Notes under the pieces: model-generated
The model's input: the letters and a program-made list of their open reading frames with translations, nothing else
What the model was told of the DNA's origin: nothing
Databases searched by the model: none
In this document: positions 23,992-32,755 of the stretch, piece by piece
Layout: each line of letters starts with the position of its first letter
How positions within the stretch are numbered: the stretch's first letter is position 1
Translations under genes and position numbers: made by a program
Assembly: GCF_036880965.1 (NCBI RefSeq)
Contig: NZ_JBAJMV010000008.1
Location: forward strand, 1 to 64,000
Direction: 5' to 3'
Length of the DNA stretch: 64,000 nucleotides
DNA from: JAUASW01 sp036880965
GTDB lineage: Bacteria; Pseudomonadota; Gammaproteobacteria; Burkholderiales; Burkholderiaceae_C

Positions 23992-24600
23992 GTGAGTCAA
24001 CCCATCCCGCTCCAACCCATCGCCTTTGAACAGCTCGGTCATCTCGCTCGCACCCTTCACGAGGCCCTGCGCGAGTTGGGCTACGACCGCAGCTTGACGC
24101 AGGTGACGCGCGAGATCCCGGATGCCCGCGACCGCCTGGTCTACGTGGGCAAGCTGACCGAGGAAGCGGCGCACAAGGTGCTGGAAGCCGTCGAGAAGGG
24201 CATGCCCGAATGCGACAGCGTGGCCGCCCGCGGCCGCGAGCTGGCCGAGACCTTGCGCCGCCGCTCCGAAGGCGAGATCAGCGAAGTCATGGCGCGGGCC
24301 ATGCTGAAGCAGTGTGGCGACTATGCCGAGCGCGCTGCCAATTTCGCCGATGGCCAGAGCACGCTGCTCAGCGACATCATGATGACCCAGACCTACCAGG
24401 ACCTCTCCGGCCAGGTGATCAAGAAGGTCGTGGACATCATCACCCGCACCGAGGCCCAGCTGCTGGCCATCCTCATCGAAACGTCCAAGGCCGACCCCGA
24501 GCATCCGCCCGAGGTCGAACACCTGGCCGGCCCGCAGGTGCCAGACAAGGCCTTCAAGCAGGACGACGTGGACGACCTGCTGGCCAGCATGGGGTTCTGA
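23992..24600 (+). CDS. cheZ: Protein phosphatase CheZ
   Basis: Dephosphorylates CheY-P. The 202-aa product is almost entirely helical, with the active-site segment TYQDLSGQVIKKVVDI (catalytic Gln) and the C-terminal CheY-binding tail DDVDDLLASMGF after a flexible acidic/Pro linker. It starts with GTG at 23992, preceded by GAGG; a start further upstream is excluded by the cheY stop. Directly after cheY, so co-transcribed. Confidence 0.93.
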   Translation: MSQPIPLQPIAFEQLGHLARTLHEALRELGYDRSLTQVTREIPDARDRLVYVGKLTEEAAHKVLEAVEKGMPECDSVAARGRELAETLRRRSEGEISEVMARAMLKQCGDYAERAANFADGQSTLLSDIMMTQTYQDLSGQVIKKVVDIITRTEAQLLAILIETSKADPEHPPEVEHLAGPQVPDKAFKQDDVDDLLASMGF

Positions 24601-24630
24601 GGCTGCGCCGGGCGGCGCAGCCTGCCTGGA

Positions 24631-25118
24631 TCACCAGACCTTGCAGCGCTGCGCGTCGGGCTTGACCATCTTCTGGCCCGGCTTGCAGTTGAATGCACGC
24701 TCGTACTCGGCCATGTTCACCACCACGCCGTTGATGCGGTAGCGGCCGGGCGAATGCGGGTCGGTCTTGGCCTTGACGCGCAAGGCCTCGGGCCGCGCAT
24801 CGTTGCAGTCCCACTGCGCGTAGCCGACGAAGAAGCGCTGCTCCGGCGTCAGGCCGTCACGTGAGGCGGGCTTCATGTCGGCGATCTGCGCCTGCCAGGC
24901 GGCCCAGGCCAGCACCAGGCCGCCGAGGTCGGCCAGGTCTTCGCCGAGGGTCAGCCGGCTGTTGATCTTGATGTCGTCCACCACCGTGTAGCTGGCGTAC
25001 TGGTCGGCCACGCAGGCGGCCCGCTTCTCGAAGGCCTGGGCGTCCTTCTTGCCCCACCAGTCCTTCAGATTGCCCTTGGCATCGAACTGCCGGCCCTCGT
25101 CGTCGAAGCCGTGCACCA
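24631..25118 (-). pseudogene. M13-family metallopeptidase, C-terminal remnant
   Basis: About 160 codons of the C-terminal end of an M13 (neprilysin/PepO-type) zinc peptidase: EMVHGFDDEGRQFDAKGNL, then the third zinc ligand motif GEDLADLGGL, RFFVGYAQWDCNDARPEAL and the family-typical terminal CKVW. The HExxH motif is cut: the sequence changes from M13-like to unrelated exactly before EMVHGF, so the first His and some 500 upstream residues are gone. A short frame start at 25149 in the foreign sequence is not meaningful. The break marks the left edge of the accessory island. Confidence 0.88.
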
Positions 25119-25353
25119 TTTCCCACGCAAGTGACATGAAAATGGACACCCTAAGTGATTGATTTCAAATGGTGAATAGAAAGCCTCTGTGTCCATCGAG
25201 CCCGCGACGAAATGGACACCGCCCAGTAGCTGTCTCGTAGGTCGACGGTCAACGTGAGGGCCACGTTCACGGCTCCACGGCGTCGCCCAGAGACATTGAG
25301 CGGTCTCGATCCAACTACTTGGCAACATTGGGTGGCTTGAACTGGCGATGCGA
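25119..25353. other. Insertion scar at the island's left edge
   Basis: Non-coding sequence joined to the broken M13 gene. AAATGGACACC occurs twice as a direct repeat (25140-25150 and 25210-25220) and its inverse GTGTCCAT lies between them (25189-25196). This pattern suggests remains of mobile-element ends, but no complete transposase or long inverted repeat is present. Confidence 0.5.
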
Positions 25354-25365
25354 GGCATATATGCC
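25354..25365. promoter_or_regulatory. Palindrome GGCATATATGCC, candidate XRE operator
   Basis: Perfect 12-bp palindrome about 38 bases before the chosen start of the plus-strand XRE gene. A near-identical motif (GGCATATATACC) lies at 26155-26166 upstream of the opposing XRE gene. Shared sites next to two HTH genes suggest an operator. Confidence 0.5.
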
Positions 25366-25402
25366 GTGGCCAGTTGCTTGCAATGTAGCCACTCTGCGGC
25401 CC

Positions 25403-25714
25403 GTGACTGCCCGCAAAGAAAAGACGGCGATTCCGGCCAAACGCTCCACCTCGTTCGACCCAGAGGTCGCTCTCGCGTTTGGCACCGTGTTTCAGTCAAT
25501 GCGATTGGAGCGGTCCTATGCTCAGGACGCATTTGCGCTTATCGCCGGGATTGATCGGTCGTACTACGGCAAGCTTGAGCGCGGAGAGCGCCAACCTACG
25601 GTGGGATTGCTACTGCGCATATCCAAAGCTCTTGGAGTGAGCGGCGCAGAGATCATGGCTGCCGCTGAGCAGCTGATGGCGAAGAAGGTACGTCAAACGG
25701 CTCGACGACGTTAG
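25403..25714 (+). CDS. XRE-family HTH regulator
   Basis: A small DNA-binding protein (about 103 aa from GTG 25403). The HTH is clear: FGTVFQSMRLERSYAQDAFALIAG, then the recognition helix region DRSYYGKLERGERQPTVGLLLRISKALG. C-terminal tail is basic. Starts further upstream (ATG 25361, TTG 25319) are possible, but the first lies inside the palindrome and none has a good Shine-Dalgarno sequence. Its 3' end overlaps the convergent second XRE gene by 62 bases, so their transcripts are antisense to one another. Could be the regulator of a mobile or toxin-antitoxin module; no toxin is recognised. Confidence 0.75.
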   Translation: MTARKEKTAIPAKRSTSFDPEVALAFGTVFQSMRLERSYAQDAFALIAGIDRSYYGKLERGERQPTVGLLLRISKALGVSGAEIMAAAEQLMAKKVRQTARRR

Positions 25715-26027
25715 TCCTTGAAACCGACCGCGCCAATGCAGCTTTCTGCCGGACGGCGCTGAACCTGGTGTCCGGCAGAGGACAAGTCTTTAGCCGCTGA
25801 TCGAGTTCCCTTACGAAAGCAAGGAAGTCACAGTCCAGCGCCGCCAGCCAGGCCCATAGCTCGAGCACATCCAAGCGCCGCGCTCCGCGCTCGACACGAC
25901 TTACGACTGCCTGCCCACGGCCAAGGCGATCAGCAAGATCAGCTTGACGAAGGCGCAGGCTCGTACGGCGTTCTCGCAGAAGTTGAAGAAACAAGTCGTT
26001 CTGTCGGCTGTGGATGAACTTTTGCAT
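25653..26027 (-). CDS. XRE-family HTH regulator (convergent partner)
   Basis: A 124-aa protein with an N-terminal HTH of the XRE/Cro type: LLRERRTSLRLRQADLADRL, GRGQAVVSRVERGARRLDVLE, followed by a short helical domain (LWAWLAALDCDFLAFVREL) and a low-complexity tail. GAAGG lies 6 bases before the ATG at 26027. Convergent and 62 bases overlapping with the other XRE gene; both ends therefore encode protein on both strands. The pair may cross-regulate through the shared palindromic sites. Confidence 0.75.
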   Translation of the reverse strand: MQKFIHSRQNDLFLQLLRERRTSLRLRQADLADRLGRGQAVVSRVERGARRLDVLELWAWLAALDCDFLAFVRELDQRLKTCPLPDTRFSAVRQKAALARSVSRTNVVEPFDVPSSPSAAQRQP

Positions 26028-26154
26028 GTGAAACCTTCGACTCCACCGTAGCTCAAGGCTTCAGATATGCAAACAGTGCATCTGAAGGCATCAGTTCTGC
26101 TGGTGTATGCACGATAGCTGTGACACACGAAGTCTCACGGTGAAGAATGTAGAC

Positions 26155-26166
26155 GGCATATATACC
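26155..26166. promoter_or_regulatory. Near-palindrome GGCATATATACC, second candidate operator
   Basis: Differs at one position from the palindrome at 25354-25365. Lies about 130 bases upstream of the minus-strand XRE gene in an AT-rich stretch. Confidence 0.4.
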
Positions 26167-26720
26167 GTTTATAGCCCGCACTCATTTCAACTCGCCCAAC
26201 ACTGCATCGAACATGTTCCTCACAGGATCCACGCCTTGCATGAAAGTGCAGTCCACAACACAGTTTCAACCCAAGCTTGCGTGGCGCGAATTCAACCTTT
26301 GCGCTCAGTTGCCTTGGTTCATTGCAACGTTTGAATCTCAAGCCGACCCATACCGCGGGCGGGACACTTTGTGCTTTTCGAGAGCTTCCGACCTCGCGGA
26401 TTGCATTCGGTCACGGCATTCGTCAGTGCTGACCGACTTGATCTGCATGCTGCCGCCCTGGCGGACCGGGTCAAGGCGATGGACGGCGCGCTCAGTGCGC
26501 TCTCTCTGGCGCGGAAAAGCCAATGGTCAAGAGGTCTTTGTGCTCGAAGACCTGTACGGAGCGGACTTTTTTCCCCATTTCGTGGAAGGGCATGAACCGC
26601 AAATACTGCAACCTGAAATGCTCGGATCCATCTCTGATTGAGCTCAGGATCCTCAGCTGAATCATCCACTTGCTGTAACACCAGCCAACCTGAACTAGAT
26701 CGACCTGAGTCCCGCTTCCG
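26167..26720. other. Stretch with a possible frameshifted gene
   Basis: No intact gene can be supported. On the plus strand a protein-like frame from about 26374 (VTAFVSADRLDLHAAALADR, DGALSALSLARKS) loses its character near 26515, while the adjacent frame becomes protein-like from there to a stop at 26641 (GQEVFVLEDLYGADFFPHFV). Joined by a one-base shift, these would make a product of about 85 residues. Minus-strand frames here look weaker. Confidence 0.3.
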
Positions 26721-27248
26721 ATGGTCTTCCTTGACACCGAATTCACCAGTCTCACTTCTCCCGCTCTGCTGAGCCTGTCGATGGTCTCGCTTGATGGCGC
26801 TGAGATATACCTGGAGCTCGATCTGGCGAATGACGCAATAGGAATGCAACGGCATAGTGCCGCGAGCGCCTTTGCGCATAAAGCCGTGATTGCTCAATTT
26901 GGCCAGATACCAAAATCCAAATGCTCAACATGGGAGTTAGGCACCCGAGCTGGGGAGTGGCTGATAAGCCGGGCGACAGCATCGGCACCGCAGACGACCG
27001 TAGCGTACGACTACGACGACGACTTCGCGTTGTTGCAAGACGCAATGTCGGCAGCAAACATCTGGCATCGCGTTCAGCCCCTGGTCCTTCCAGAAAATAT
27101 CGACCGACTGTCCGGTTCCATCGAAGGGCAGACAGCCGCTGAGGCAAGCTGGCTAGAGTCCTCTCTATATCGGGGTCTCCAGCGTCACCACGCGCTGGCC
27201 GACGCACTGGCACTGCGAGCAGCCTGGAAAGCTGCTCGCCGTCGATGA
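26721..27248 (+). CDS. DEDDh-type 3'-5' exonuclease-like protein
   Basis: A 175-aa RNase H-fold protein. MVFLDTEFTSL gives the first Asp/Glu pair (Asp5, Glu7), VAYDYDDDFALLQDAM the middle Asp and HHALADALAL the last His/Asp of the DEDD exonuclease set. Size and layout match the small bacterial 3'-5' exoribonuclease family resembling Rv2179c. It probably trims RNA or DNA 3' ends in the cytosol. Its 3' end runs right up to the break in the neighbouring TonB-receptor fragment, so it arrived with, or at, that insertion. Phage and defence-island contexts are common for this family. Confidence 0.8.
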   Translation: MVFLDTEFTSLTSPALLSLSMVSLDGAEIYLELDLANDAIGMQRHSAASAFAHKAVIAQFGQIPKSKCSTWELGTRAGEWLISRATASAPQTTVAYDYDDDFALLQDAMSAANIWHRVQPLVLPENIDRLSGSIEGQTAAEASWLESSLYRGLQRHHALADALALRAAWKAARRR

Positions 27249-27753
27249 CGGAGAACGAAGGCACCTTGTTGTCGAGCACATTGACCACGCCGCCGATGGC
27301 GCCGCCGCCGTACAGCAGGGTCGCGGGACCTCGCAGCACTTCGACGCGCTCGCTCAGCAGCGGATCGACGGTGACCGCGTGATCCGGCGACACGTCGGAT
27401 GCATCCAGCACGGCAACGCCGTCGGTCAGCACCTTCACGCGCGGCGCAGTCTGGCCGCGAATGACCGGACGACTCGCACCGGCGCCGAAGGTGTCCGAAT
27501 GCACGCCAGGAAGGCCGTTCAGCGCCTCTCCCAGCGTCGTGGCGCCGCCTTCGAGCAGCGCATCACGGTCAAGGACGTCAACGGGCGCAGCGACTTCCGC
27601 AAGCGGCTTGCGCAGACCCATGATGGTGACGCTGTCCAGCTTGCGCAGGCGCGAGGAGGAATCCGTGCTCTGTGCCTGGGCTGCCGGAGCGACGAAGGCC
27701 GATGCGAGGGCGAGCTGGATGGCGCAGCTCAAGAGGGTTGGCTTGGTGTTCAT
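27240..27753 (-). pseudogene. TonB-dependent receptor, N-terminal remnant (signal + plug)
   Basis: Starts intact: signal peptide MNTKPTLLSCAIQLALASAF, then a complete-looking plug domain (LDSVTIMGLRKPL, VDVLDRDALLEGGATTLGEA, GASRPVIRGQTAPRVKVLTD, VDPLLSERVEVLRGPATLLY, GGAIGGVVNVLDNKVPS). The frame loses similarity after SFSVIDGE, where the exonuclease gene begins on the other strand, and no beta-barrel follows. It cannot make a functional receptor. It lies directly downstream of a C-terminal receptor fragment in the same orientation. Confidence 0.85.
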
Positions 27754-27820
27754 AGATGCTTTCAAGAGGATGTTGGGTGAGGCTGGGCCTGCTGGCCCCG
27801 CCGCAAAGTGATGACGGGAA

Positions 27821-28945
27821 TCAGAAGGTCGCGCGCACGCCAATGACCATCGAGCGGCCGCGCATGATGGCGAAGGAGTAGCGCTCTGAACCTTGGTCGT
27901 TCAGAACGTTGTCGATCCGGCCAAACAGGGTGAATTGCTCGTTGAACGCCTGCTCCGCGCGCAGGTTCAACCGCCACATCGTTGGCAGGACCTGAGTGGA
28001 GATTGACGGGTTGCGCGGGCCAATCCAAGTGCCAACGACGCTGACGGTGCCGCGCCAGGCATTCACGGTGGCGGAGATGCCGCCCGCGTGCCGAGGCACA
28101 TCGGCGCGTCGTGCGCCGACCTGATTGACTTGCATGGGACCCGGACGATAGGCATTGCTGATGGCAAGAATGCGGTTGTCGGCCGTGGTCGCGTTGACGC
28201 GCAGGCCGACGGGACCCAGGACAAACCGTGCCTCGACTTCCCAGCCCTTGTTTCCGACGCGCCCGATGTTCTGGTACTGGCGAATCTCCGGCCGCCCGGT
28301 CTGGACGATGACCGGCATGACGAGGTCGCGCCCCTCTTCATCGAAGCGTGTAATCGACAGCGAGCCGTAGCTCTCCCACACCACGTCGACGCCGGCGTCC
28401 CAGCCCACCTTCTGCTCGGGCTGGAGGTTTGTCGCAGCGCGCCATTGCGTGTTGCCGGTCGGCCTGTCAACGAACAGGTCACCGTTCGGGACGCGCGCGC
28501 TGGTTCCCCACTGGGTCCTCAATTTCACCGTGGTCGGTCTGTCGCCGAAGACATAGGAAAGCCCGGCGCGAGGCTGGAAGGCACGGGCATGCTCAGCGCT
28601 GACGTTGCGCAGCTTCTGGTCCACGCGGCCGGCCAGGGTCAGGTACAGACGGTCCTGGTAGCCGAACTCGGCCACACCGTAGTAGCCGAAGTTGCGCCAG
28701 GAGGCCGCGGTGACGTGGGCATCCTCGGTGCCGTCGTCGTGGCTGTGCCCCTCCAGTTCGTAGGAGTCGTAGAGCACGACGTCGGTGCCGAGCGTGAATC
28801 GGCCAGTGATGGCACTGCCCAGTGCGGTGTCGTAGTTGGTGAAGTAGCGGAAAGTGCGCCGCTGATAGTCCGAGGTCTTGCTCGAAGTGCTGGTTCCGAG
28901 ACCGTTCGCCCCCAGAACCGGCCGTTGGGTCCGACGTATGCATTC
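27821..28945 (-). pseudogene. TonB-dependent receptor, C-terminal barrel remnant
   Basis: About 350 codons of an outer-membrane barrel: RTFRYFTNYDTALGSAITGR, ASWRNFGYYGVAEFGYQDRL, KLRTQWGTSARVPNGDLFVD, GWDAGVDVVWESYGSLSI, and a proper C-terminal end, VIGVRATF, with final Phe as required for outer-membrane insertion. The N-terminal part (signal, plug, first strands) is missing; the frame opens near 28945 without a start. Internal starts such as that at 28777 would not give export. The fragment ends only 68 bases before the N-terminal fragment begins, so the two are in permuted order. Confidence 0.82.
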
Positions 28946-29054
28946 ACACCGGTCGAGTGACCTCTACGGCACCAAACCCCTGATCACAGCCACCCAATCA
29001 TTCGGAGCTAACCAACAAAAAGAATGGATGGCGGGTTCGCCGGTGACCTCAGTC

Positions 29055-30839
29055 CTAGGCTTTGGCGAGCAGGGTGGCAAGCGCATTCGACGTCGAACAC
29101 TGAACCACGCCCACTTCCTCGAAGCCTTTAGCTTGCAGCAAGGGGCGCAGTTCCTTCAGGGCGGTTTTCGGCACTGCCACCCAAAGGAGATCGCGGGCGC
29201 GGGTAGCTGCGACGTAGCCAATGCGCCCGACTTCGGTGCCCACGCCGGCGAGCAACTCTCCGGCGTGGTCTTTCAAGGTCATGTAGAGGACGGCATCGAG
29301 ACTTTCTCCTTTGGCCTTGTGAACGGTGTCCACGCGGATCCGCGCGGCCTCGTCGGCCAGGTCGGCGGCGCTCATCAGCGGCGTGGCAGGTAGTCCAGTC
29401 TTCTTGAGCTTCAGGCCGACCTTGTCCACCGTCTTGAGGCCGAAATCGGTCTGAAGGCGAACCAGCAGTGCCTTTGTCCTGCTCACCATCGTCGAATGCC
29501 ACTGCGTGTCGGCCGGCAGCGACGCTGACGGCAGGCCGGCGGACGCATCCCGCGTGAAGGACCAGATCACGCGCCTCAGCTCGCGAGCCCGCGGGAACGC
29601 GGCTGGCGCAGGTCCGACCTGGGTGACGTAGCTGACCAGTCCGTGAGGCGGCTTGTCAAGCAGCGCCACGACTGCAACAGCAACTCGTTGGAATGCTTCT
29701 TGAAAATCCTTCTTCCGGTCGCGCGATACCGCGGCAGCCGCCAGCGTCTTGACGGCCCCCTGTCCAGCCGGCATGTCGTCGCCGCGGACCTCAGTTGCCA
29801 AACCCCGCCCGCGGCACAACACCGCAGACTGCTTGACCAGCGAGCCCGAGACGACCATCGCACTCTGAAAGGCAGTGAGCAATTGGGAGGCCTCGGATCG
29901 CTTGTACCCCGTGAAGAAGGCGCCATGCGGCCGGTCAAGCGCTGTGCGATCTGTCTCATCGTCACGACCGCAAAGCCCGTTCGCCAGCTTGACGATTTTC
30001 GGAACGGAACGGAAGTTCTTCTTCAGCTCGTGAGGTTGGACGCCGGGTCGCTTGAAGTAGGCCCGAAGAAAACCACCATCAGCGCCCGCGAAGCCATAGA
30101 TACCCTGATTGGGGTCGCCGATCAACGTGACGCTGGAGCCAGCGCCAATCAGAAGTTCCACAATCGCTTGGTGGACGGAGCCGATGTCCTGCGCTTCGTC
30201 TATCAGAAGGTGTGGGTAGCGGCGGGCGATCACCTTGAGTAGATCGGGGCGCTCCTTCAAGGTCCTGTAGGCCCAGTACCGCCCGAGCTCGTGGGTGTAC
30301 GCCCCCGTCTGGCCAAGTCGCTTGGCCAGGGCGTGACCGACATGCGTTGGCACGACCACAGCCGTGTCGTTCTGTGTGTAAAAGAAGTGCTCGACACCGC
30401 CCACGAGTCCGACTTTCAGCTTCGTGACCGACATCGGAAATGTGCCTGGGTTGAACGTGAAGCCGTCAAGAAAGGCCTCGTTGCCCGTCACCACGAACGC
30501 GGCGTGCTTGGACTTCATCGTCCGATGCCCGTGGGACCGGAGGACGTTGGTGGTGATGAACGAATCCAGCGTTGCGATCTCGACCCGATCACGCCCAACA
30601 CCCGCAGGCAGGTCAACCGCAAGCGTCTCGTAGCCCTTGCGGAACGTATCAACGGCCACGTTGGAAAACGACAAGAGGGCCAGACGGCCGCGCGAGGCAC
30701 CCATGTTGCGACGCATCTGCACCAGCCGATGAACTGCTGTCTTGGTCTTGCCGCTACCGGCGCAGGCGATGACGCATAGCGGCTGCATCGGCGCATCGAC
30801 CACCGCTTGCTGTTCGGGCGTGAGCTTCGGCTTGCTCAC
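29055..30839 (-). CDS. gajB: Gabija-type UvrD-like helicase
   Basis: A 594-aa superfamily 1 helicase: Q-motif region LTPEQQAVVDAP, Walker A ACAGSGKTKTA (Lys31), motif Ia LALLSFSNVAVDTF, Walker B PHLLIDEAQD, motif III IGDPNQGIYGFAGA, motif IV KNFRSVPKIVKLAN, and motifs V/VI VDTVHKAKGESLDAVLY and YVAATRARDLLWV. In Gabija systems GajB senses DNA ends or single strands made during infection and activates the GajA nuclease. Its start overlaps the gajA stop by four bases (ATGA), the usual tight coupling. Slightly longer than typical GajB. No further helicase or nuclease gene follows in this strand. Confidence 0.88.
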   Translation of the reverse strand: MSKPKLTPEQQAVVDAPMQPLCVIACAGSGKTKTAVHRLVQMRRNMGASRGRLALLSFSNVAVDTFRKGYETLAVDLPAGVGRDRVEIATLDSFITTNVLRSHGHRTMKSKHAAFVVTGNEAFLDGFTFNPGTFPMSVTKLKVGLVGGVEHFFYTQNDTAVVVPTHVGHALAKRLGQTGAYTHELGRYWAYRTLKERPDLLKVIARRYPHLLIDEAQDIGSVHQAIVELLIGAGSSVTLIGDPNQGIYGFAGADGGFLRAYFKRPGVQPHELKKNFRSVPKIVKLANGLCGRDDETDRTALDRPHGAFFTGYKRSEASQLLTAFQSAMVVSGSLVKQSAVLCRGRGLATEVRGDDMPAGQGAVKTLAAAAVSRDRKKDFQEAFQRVAVAVVALLDKPPHGLVSYVTQVGPAPAAFPRARELRRVIWSFTRDASAGLPSASLPADTQWHSTMVSRTKALLVRLQTDFGLKTVDKVGLKLKKTGLPATPLMSAADLADEAARIRVDTVHKAKGESLDAVLYMTLKDHAGELLAGVGTEVGRIGYVAATRARDLLWVAVPKTALKELRPLLQAKGFEEVGVVQCSTSNALATLLAKA

Positions 30840-32674
30840 GGCTTGGGAACGTCCTGGCAGGCGTGCTTGATAGCGGCCTCAAAGTAGGCCGGCACGTTGA
30901 ACTTCACCTCGGACTTCGAGATGACCTGCGCCAACGACTGCGCGAAGCTGCCTTTCTGCACGTTGTTCTGTTTGCGCTCGAACATGCCGCTGAAAAGCAC
31001 GCGAGCCTTCTTGGCGTCGTCGGCCGCCGCGTCGACGGCTGCGGTCAGGCTCACAGCGATCTTTGGATGCAGATCCTTCAGCGCAGCCAGCATCGCGCTG
31101 CGATTGTCGGAATCGAGTGCTAGGTCGTACTCGAAGGTCTTGAGGCCGTGGAACACCTTGACGAACGCGTCTTCACGGGCCTTCATCTTGGCCGTATTGG
31201 CGGACACAGTGATGGTTTCTCCCGGCGTAGGGTAGAGCGGTTCGGCGTCATCATCATCATCTTCAACGGACGATGGGGCGGAGGTGGACGGGGCTCCAGT
31301 GGCACCCGATGCCGCACCGCCGGCCGGAGCAGCCGGGTCGGCCTTCGCCTGTTTGGGCGCTTTGGGATCAGCATCCGTCAATACAGACACTGGAATCTTC
31401 AATGCCTTTTCGCCGAACAGCGGCAGGAAGGAGTCGAAGTTGAGCCCCTCCACGCTGAGCACGCTCACCCCATGCTTGCGCAAGTCATACCCGATTCGCT
31501 TGGCCAGGGTGTTGACCATCATCAGTTCAGCAGCGCCCTCCACGAAGATCACCCGCCTCGCGAAGAACAGTTCGGCCCGCGTCACGTCCAGGTAGCGCTC
31601 CAGCTTCTCCCGCTTGCCCTTCTCGAAGACGATGTCGCGCGGAAAGAACGTCTCGATGGCCTTGCCCGTGTCGACGAGGCAGACCAGGCTGTCCAGCTTC
31701 GCGATGCTGGCGAAGTTGGGCGAATGGCTTGTCACGAAGAGCTGAACTGGCTTCTCGCCGTTGACGGCCTTGATCGATTCAAGGTACTGAAGCAAGACTG
31801 CCTGCAGTTGCGGATGGAGGTGCGCCTCGGGCTCCTCGACGATGAGGCCGCGGTAGCAGGACTCGGGATTCTTCGTGAGTTCGCTGAGCACCACCGCCAT
31901 GTAAATTAGGTTGTTGAAGCCCAATCCGTTCTGCTCGATCTCGAACTCGTCGACCAGCAACGACAGCCTGGACTTCAAGCTCCTGAAGTCACTGACGCTC
32001 AGGCCAACTTCAAGCGCCTGTGCCAGTTGCTGACCGAGCATCGAAAGATGGCGCGTATTGATCGCATCGTGCGTACTGACGATGGGTGCGTGCTTCTTGA
32101 GTTCGACATCGAGATCCTTCAAGACCTGGTTGATGCCTTCCTTGCCGGGTTCAGTGGCAAGAAGCTCCAGCAACCGCGCCAACTGGCTCGTCCTTCCCGG
32201 CTTGAGCCCTTGCGATGCGTCTCGAAGCGGCGGAAGGTAAACGCCCCGCAGGTTCTCCATCATGTCGGCCGTCAGCCCGACGTCCTCATGCTCTCCGCAC
32301 CAGCGCTTTGCACGCAGCCTGCCAGCTTTGTCCGGTTCGGAGTAGCGGATGGTGATGCGCGCCTGAAGCTTCCCACTGGCATCAGGCACAAGGGCCGCAA
32401 GGAAGTCGGCTTCGTCGTCGAGGTCGAGCCCACTGAAGACGTATTCGAAGACGATGTCGCCAGAGGACTTGCCGACAGGTGGGCGATGGACGTCGTCTTC
32501 GCAGAGCCGAGGAAATGGTTCGTCATGCCCGGCCAACAAGGCCCTCAGGGCATCGACGACAGCTGTCTTACCGACGTTGTTGCCACCGACCAGGACGTTC
32601 AATCCGGACTGAAACGTCAACTCCGCGTGCGCGAGCTTGCGGAAGTTTTTGATCGCCAGCTTTGCCAAGTGCAT
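30836..32674 (-). CDS. gajA: Gabija-type OLD-family nuclease (ATPase-TOPRIM)
   Basis: A 612-aa class 2 OLD nuclease. ABC-type ATPase: IKNFRKL, Walker A GGNNVGKT (30-37), signature-like NGLGFNNLIYMA (249-260), Walker B GLIVEEPEAHLHP (276-288), switch His in VTSHSPN. TOPRIM: VIFVEGAAE (Glu379) and VLTDADPK (Asp434, Asp436). Between the TOPRIM Asp motif and the C-terminal part is an unusual low-complexity insert (about 440-478: Pro/Ala/Gly-rich then SSVEDDDDDAEP). ATG 32674 has GGGAGAG upstream; the longer frame to 32713 lacks this. With GajB it should form an anti-phage complex that nicks DNA when nucleotides are depleted (known for Gabija). Confidence 0.9.
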   Translation of the reverse strand: MHLAKLAIKNFRKLAHAELTFQSGLNVLVGGNNVGKTAVVDALRALLAGHDEPFPRLCEDDVHRPPVGKSSGDIVFEYVFSGLDLDDEADFLAALVPDASGKLQARITIRYSEPDKAGRLRAKRWCGEHEDVGLTADMMENLRGVYLPPLRDASQGLKPGRTSQLARLLELLATEPGKEGINQVLKDLDVELKKHAPIVSTHDAINTRHLSMLGQQLAQALEVGLSVSDFRSLKSRLSLLVDEFEIEQNGLGFNNLIYMAVVLSELTKNPESCYRGLIVEEPEAHLHPQLQAVLLQYLESIKAVNGEKPVQLFVTSHSPNFASIAKLDSLVCLVDTGKAIETFFPRDIVFEKGKREKLERYLDVTRAELFFARRVIFVEGAAELMMVNTLAKRIGYDLRKHGVSVLSVEGLNFDSFLPLFGEKALKIPVSVLTDADPKAPKQAKADPAAPAGGAASGATGAPSTSAPSSVEDDDDDAEPLYPTPGETITVSANTAKMKAREDAFVKVFHGLKTFEYDLALDSDNRSAMLAALKDLHPKIAVSLTAAVDAAADDAKKARVLFSGMFERKQNNVQKGSFAQSLAQVISKSEVKFNVPAYFEAAIKHACQDVPKP

Positions 32675-32755
32675 TTTTTTCTCTCCCTGGTCGCTAAGTC
32701 TATGCCGGTGCACTAATAGTCGACACTGTCGGCCGTCGCACTACACGATTCCGCC

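Noticed and set aside
25119..25400. Complete insertion sequence at the M13 break
   Set aside because: No transposase frame and no matched terminal inverted repeats; only short repeated fragments.
29055..32674. Ordinary RecF/UvrD repair pair
   Set aside because: The ATPase-TOPRIM order, UvrD-like partner with ATGA overlap and island context fit Gabija (class 2 OLD) better than RecF or housekeeping UvrD.
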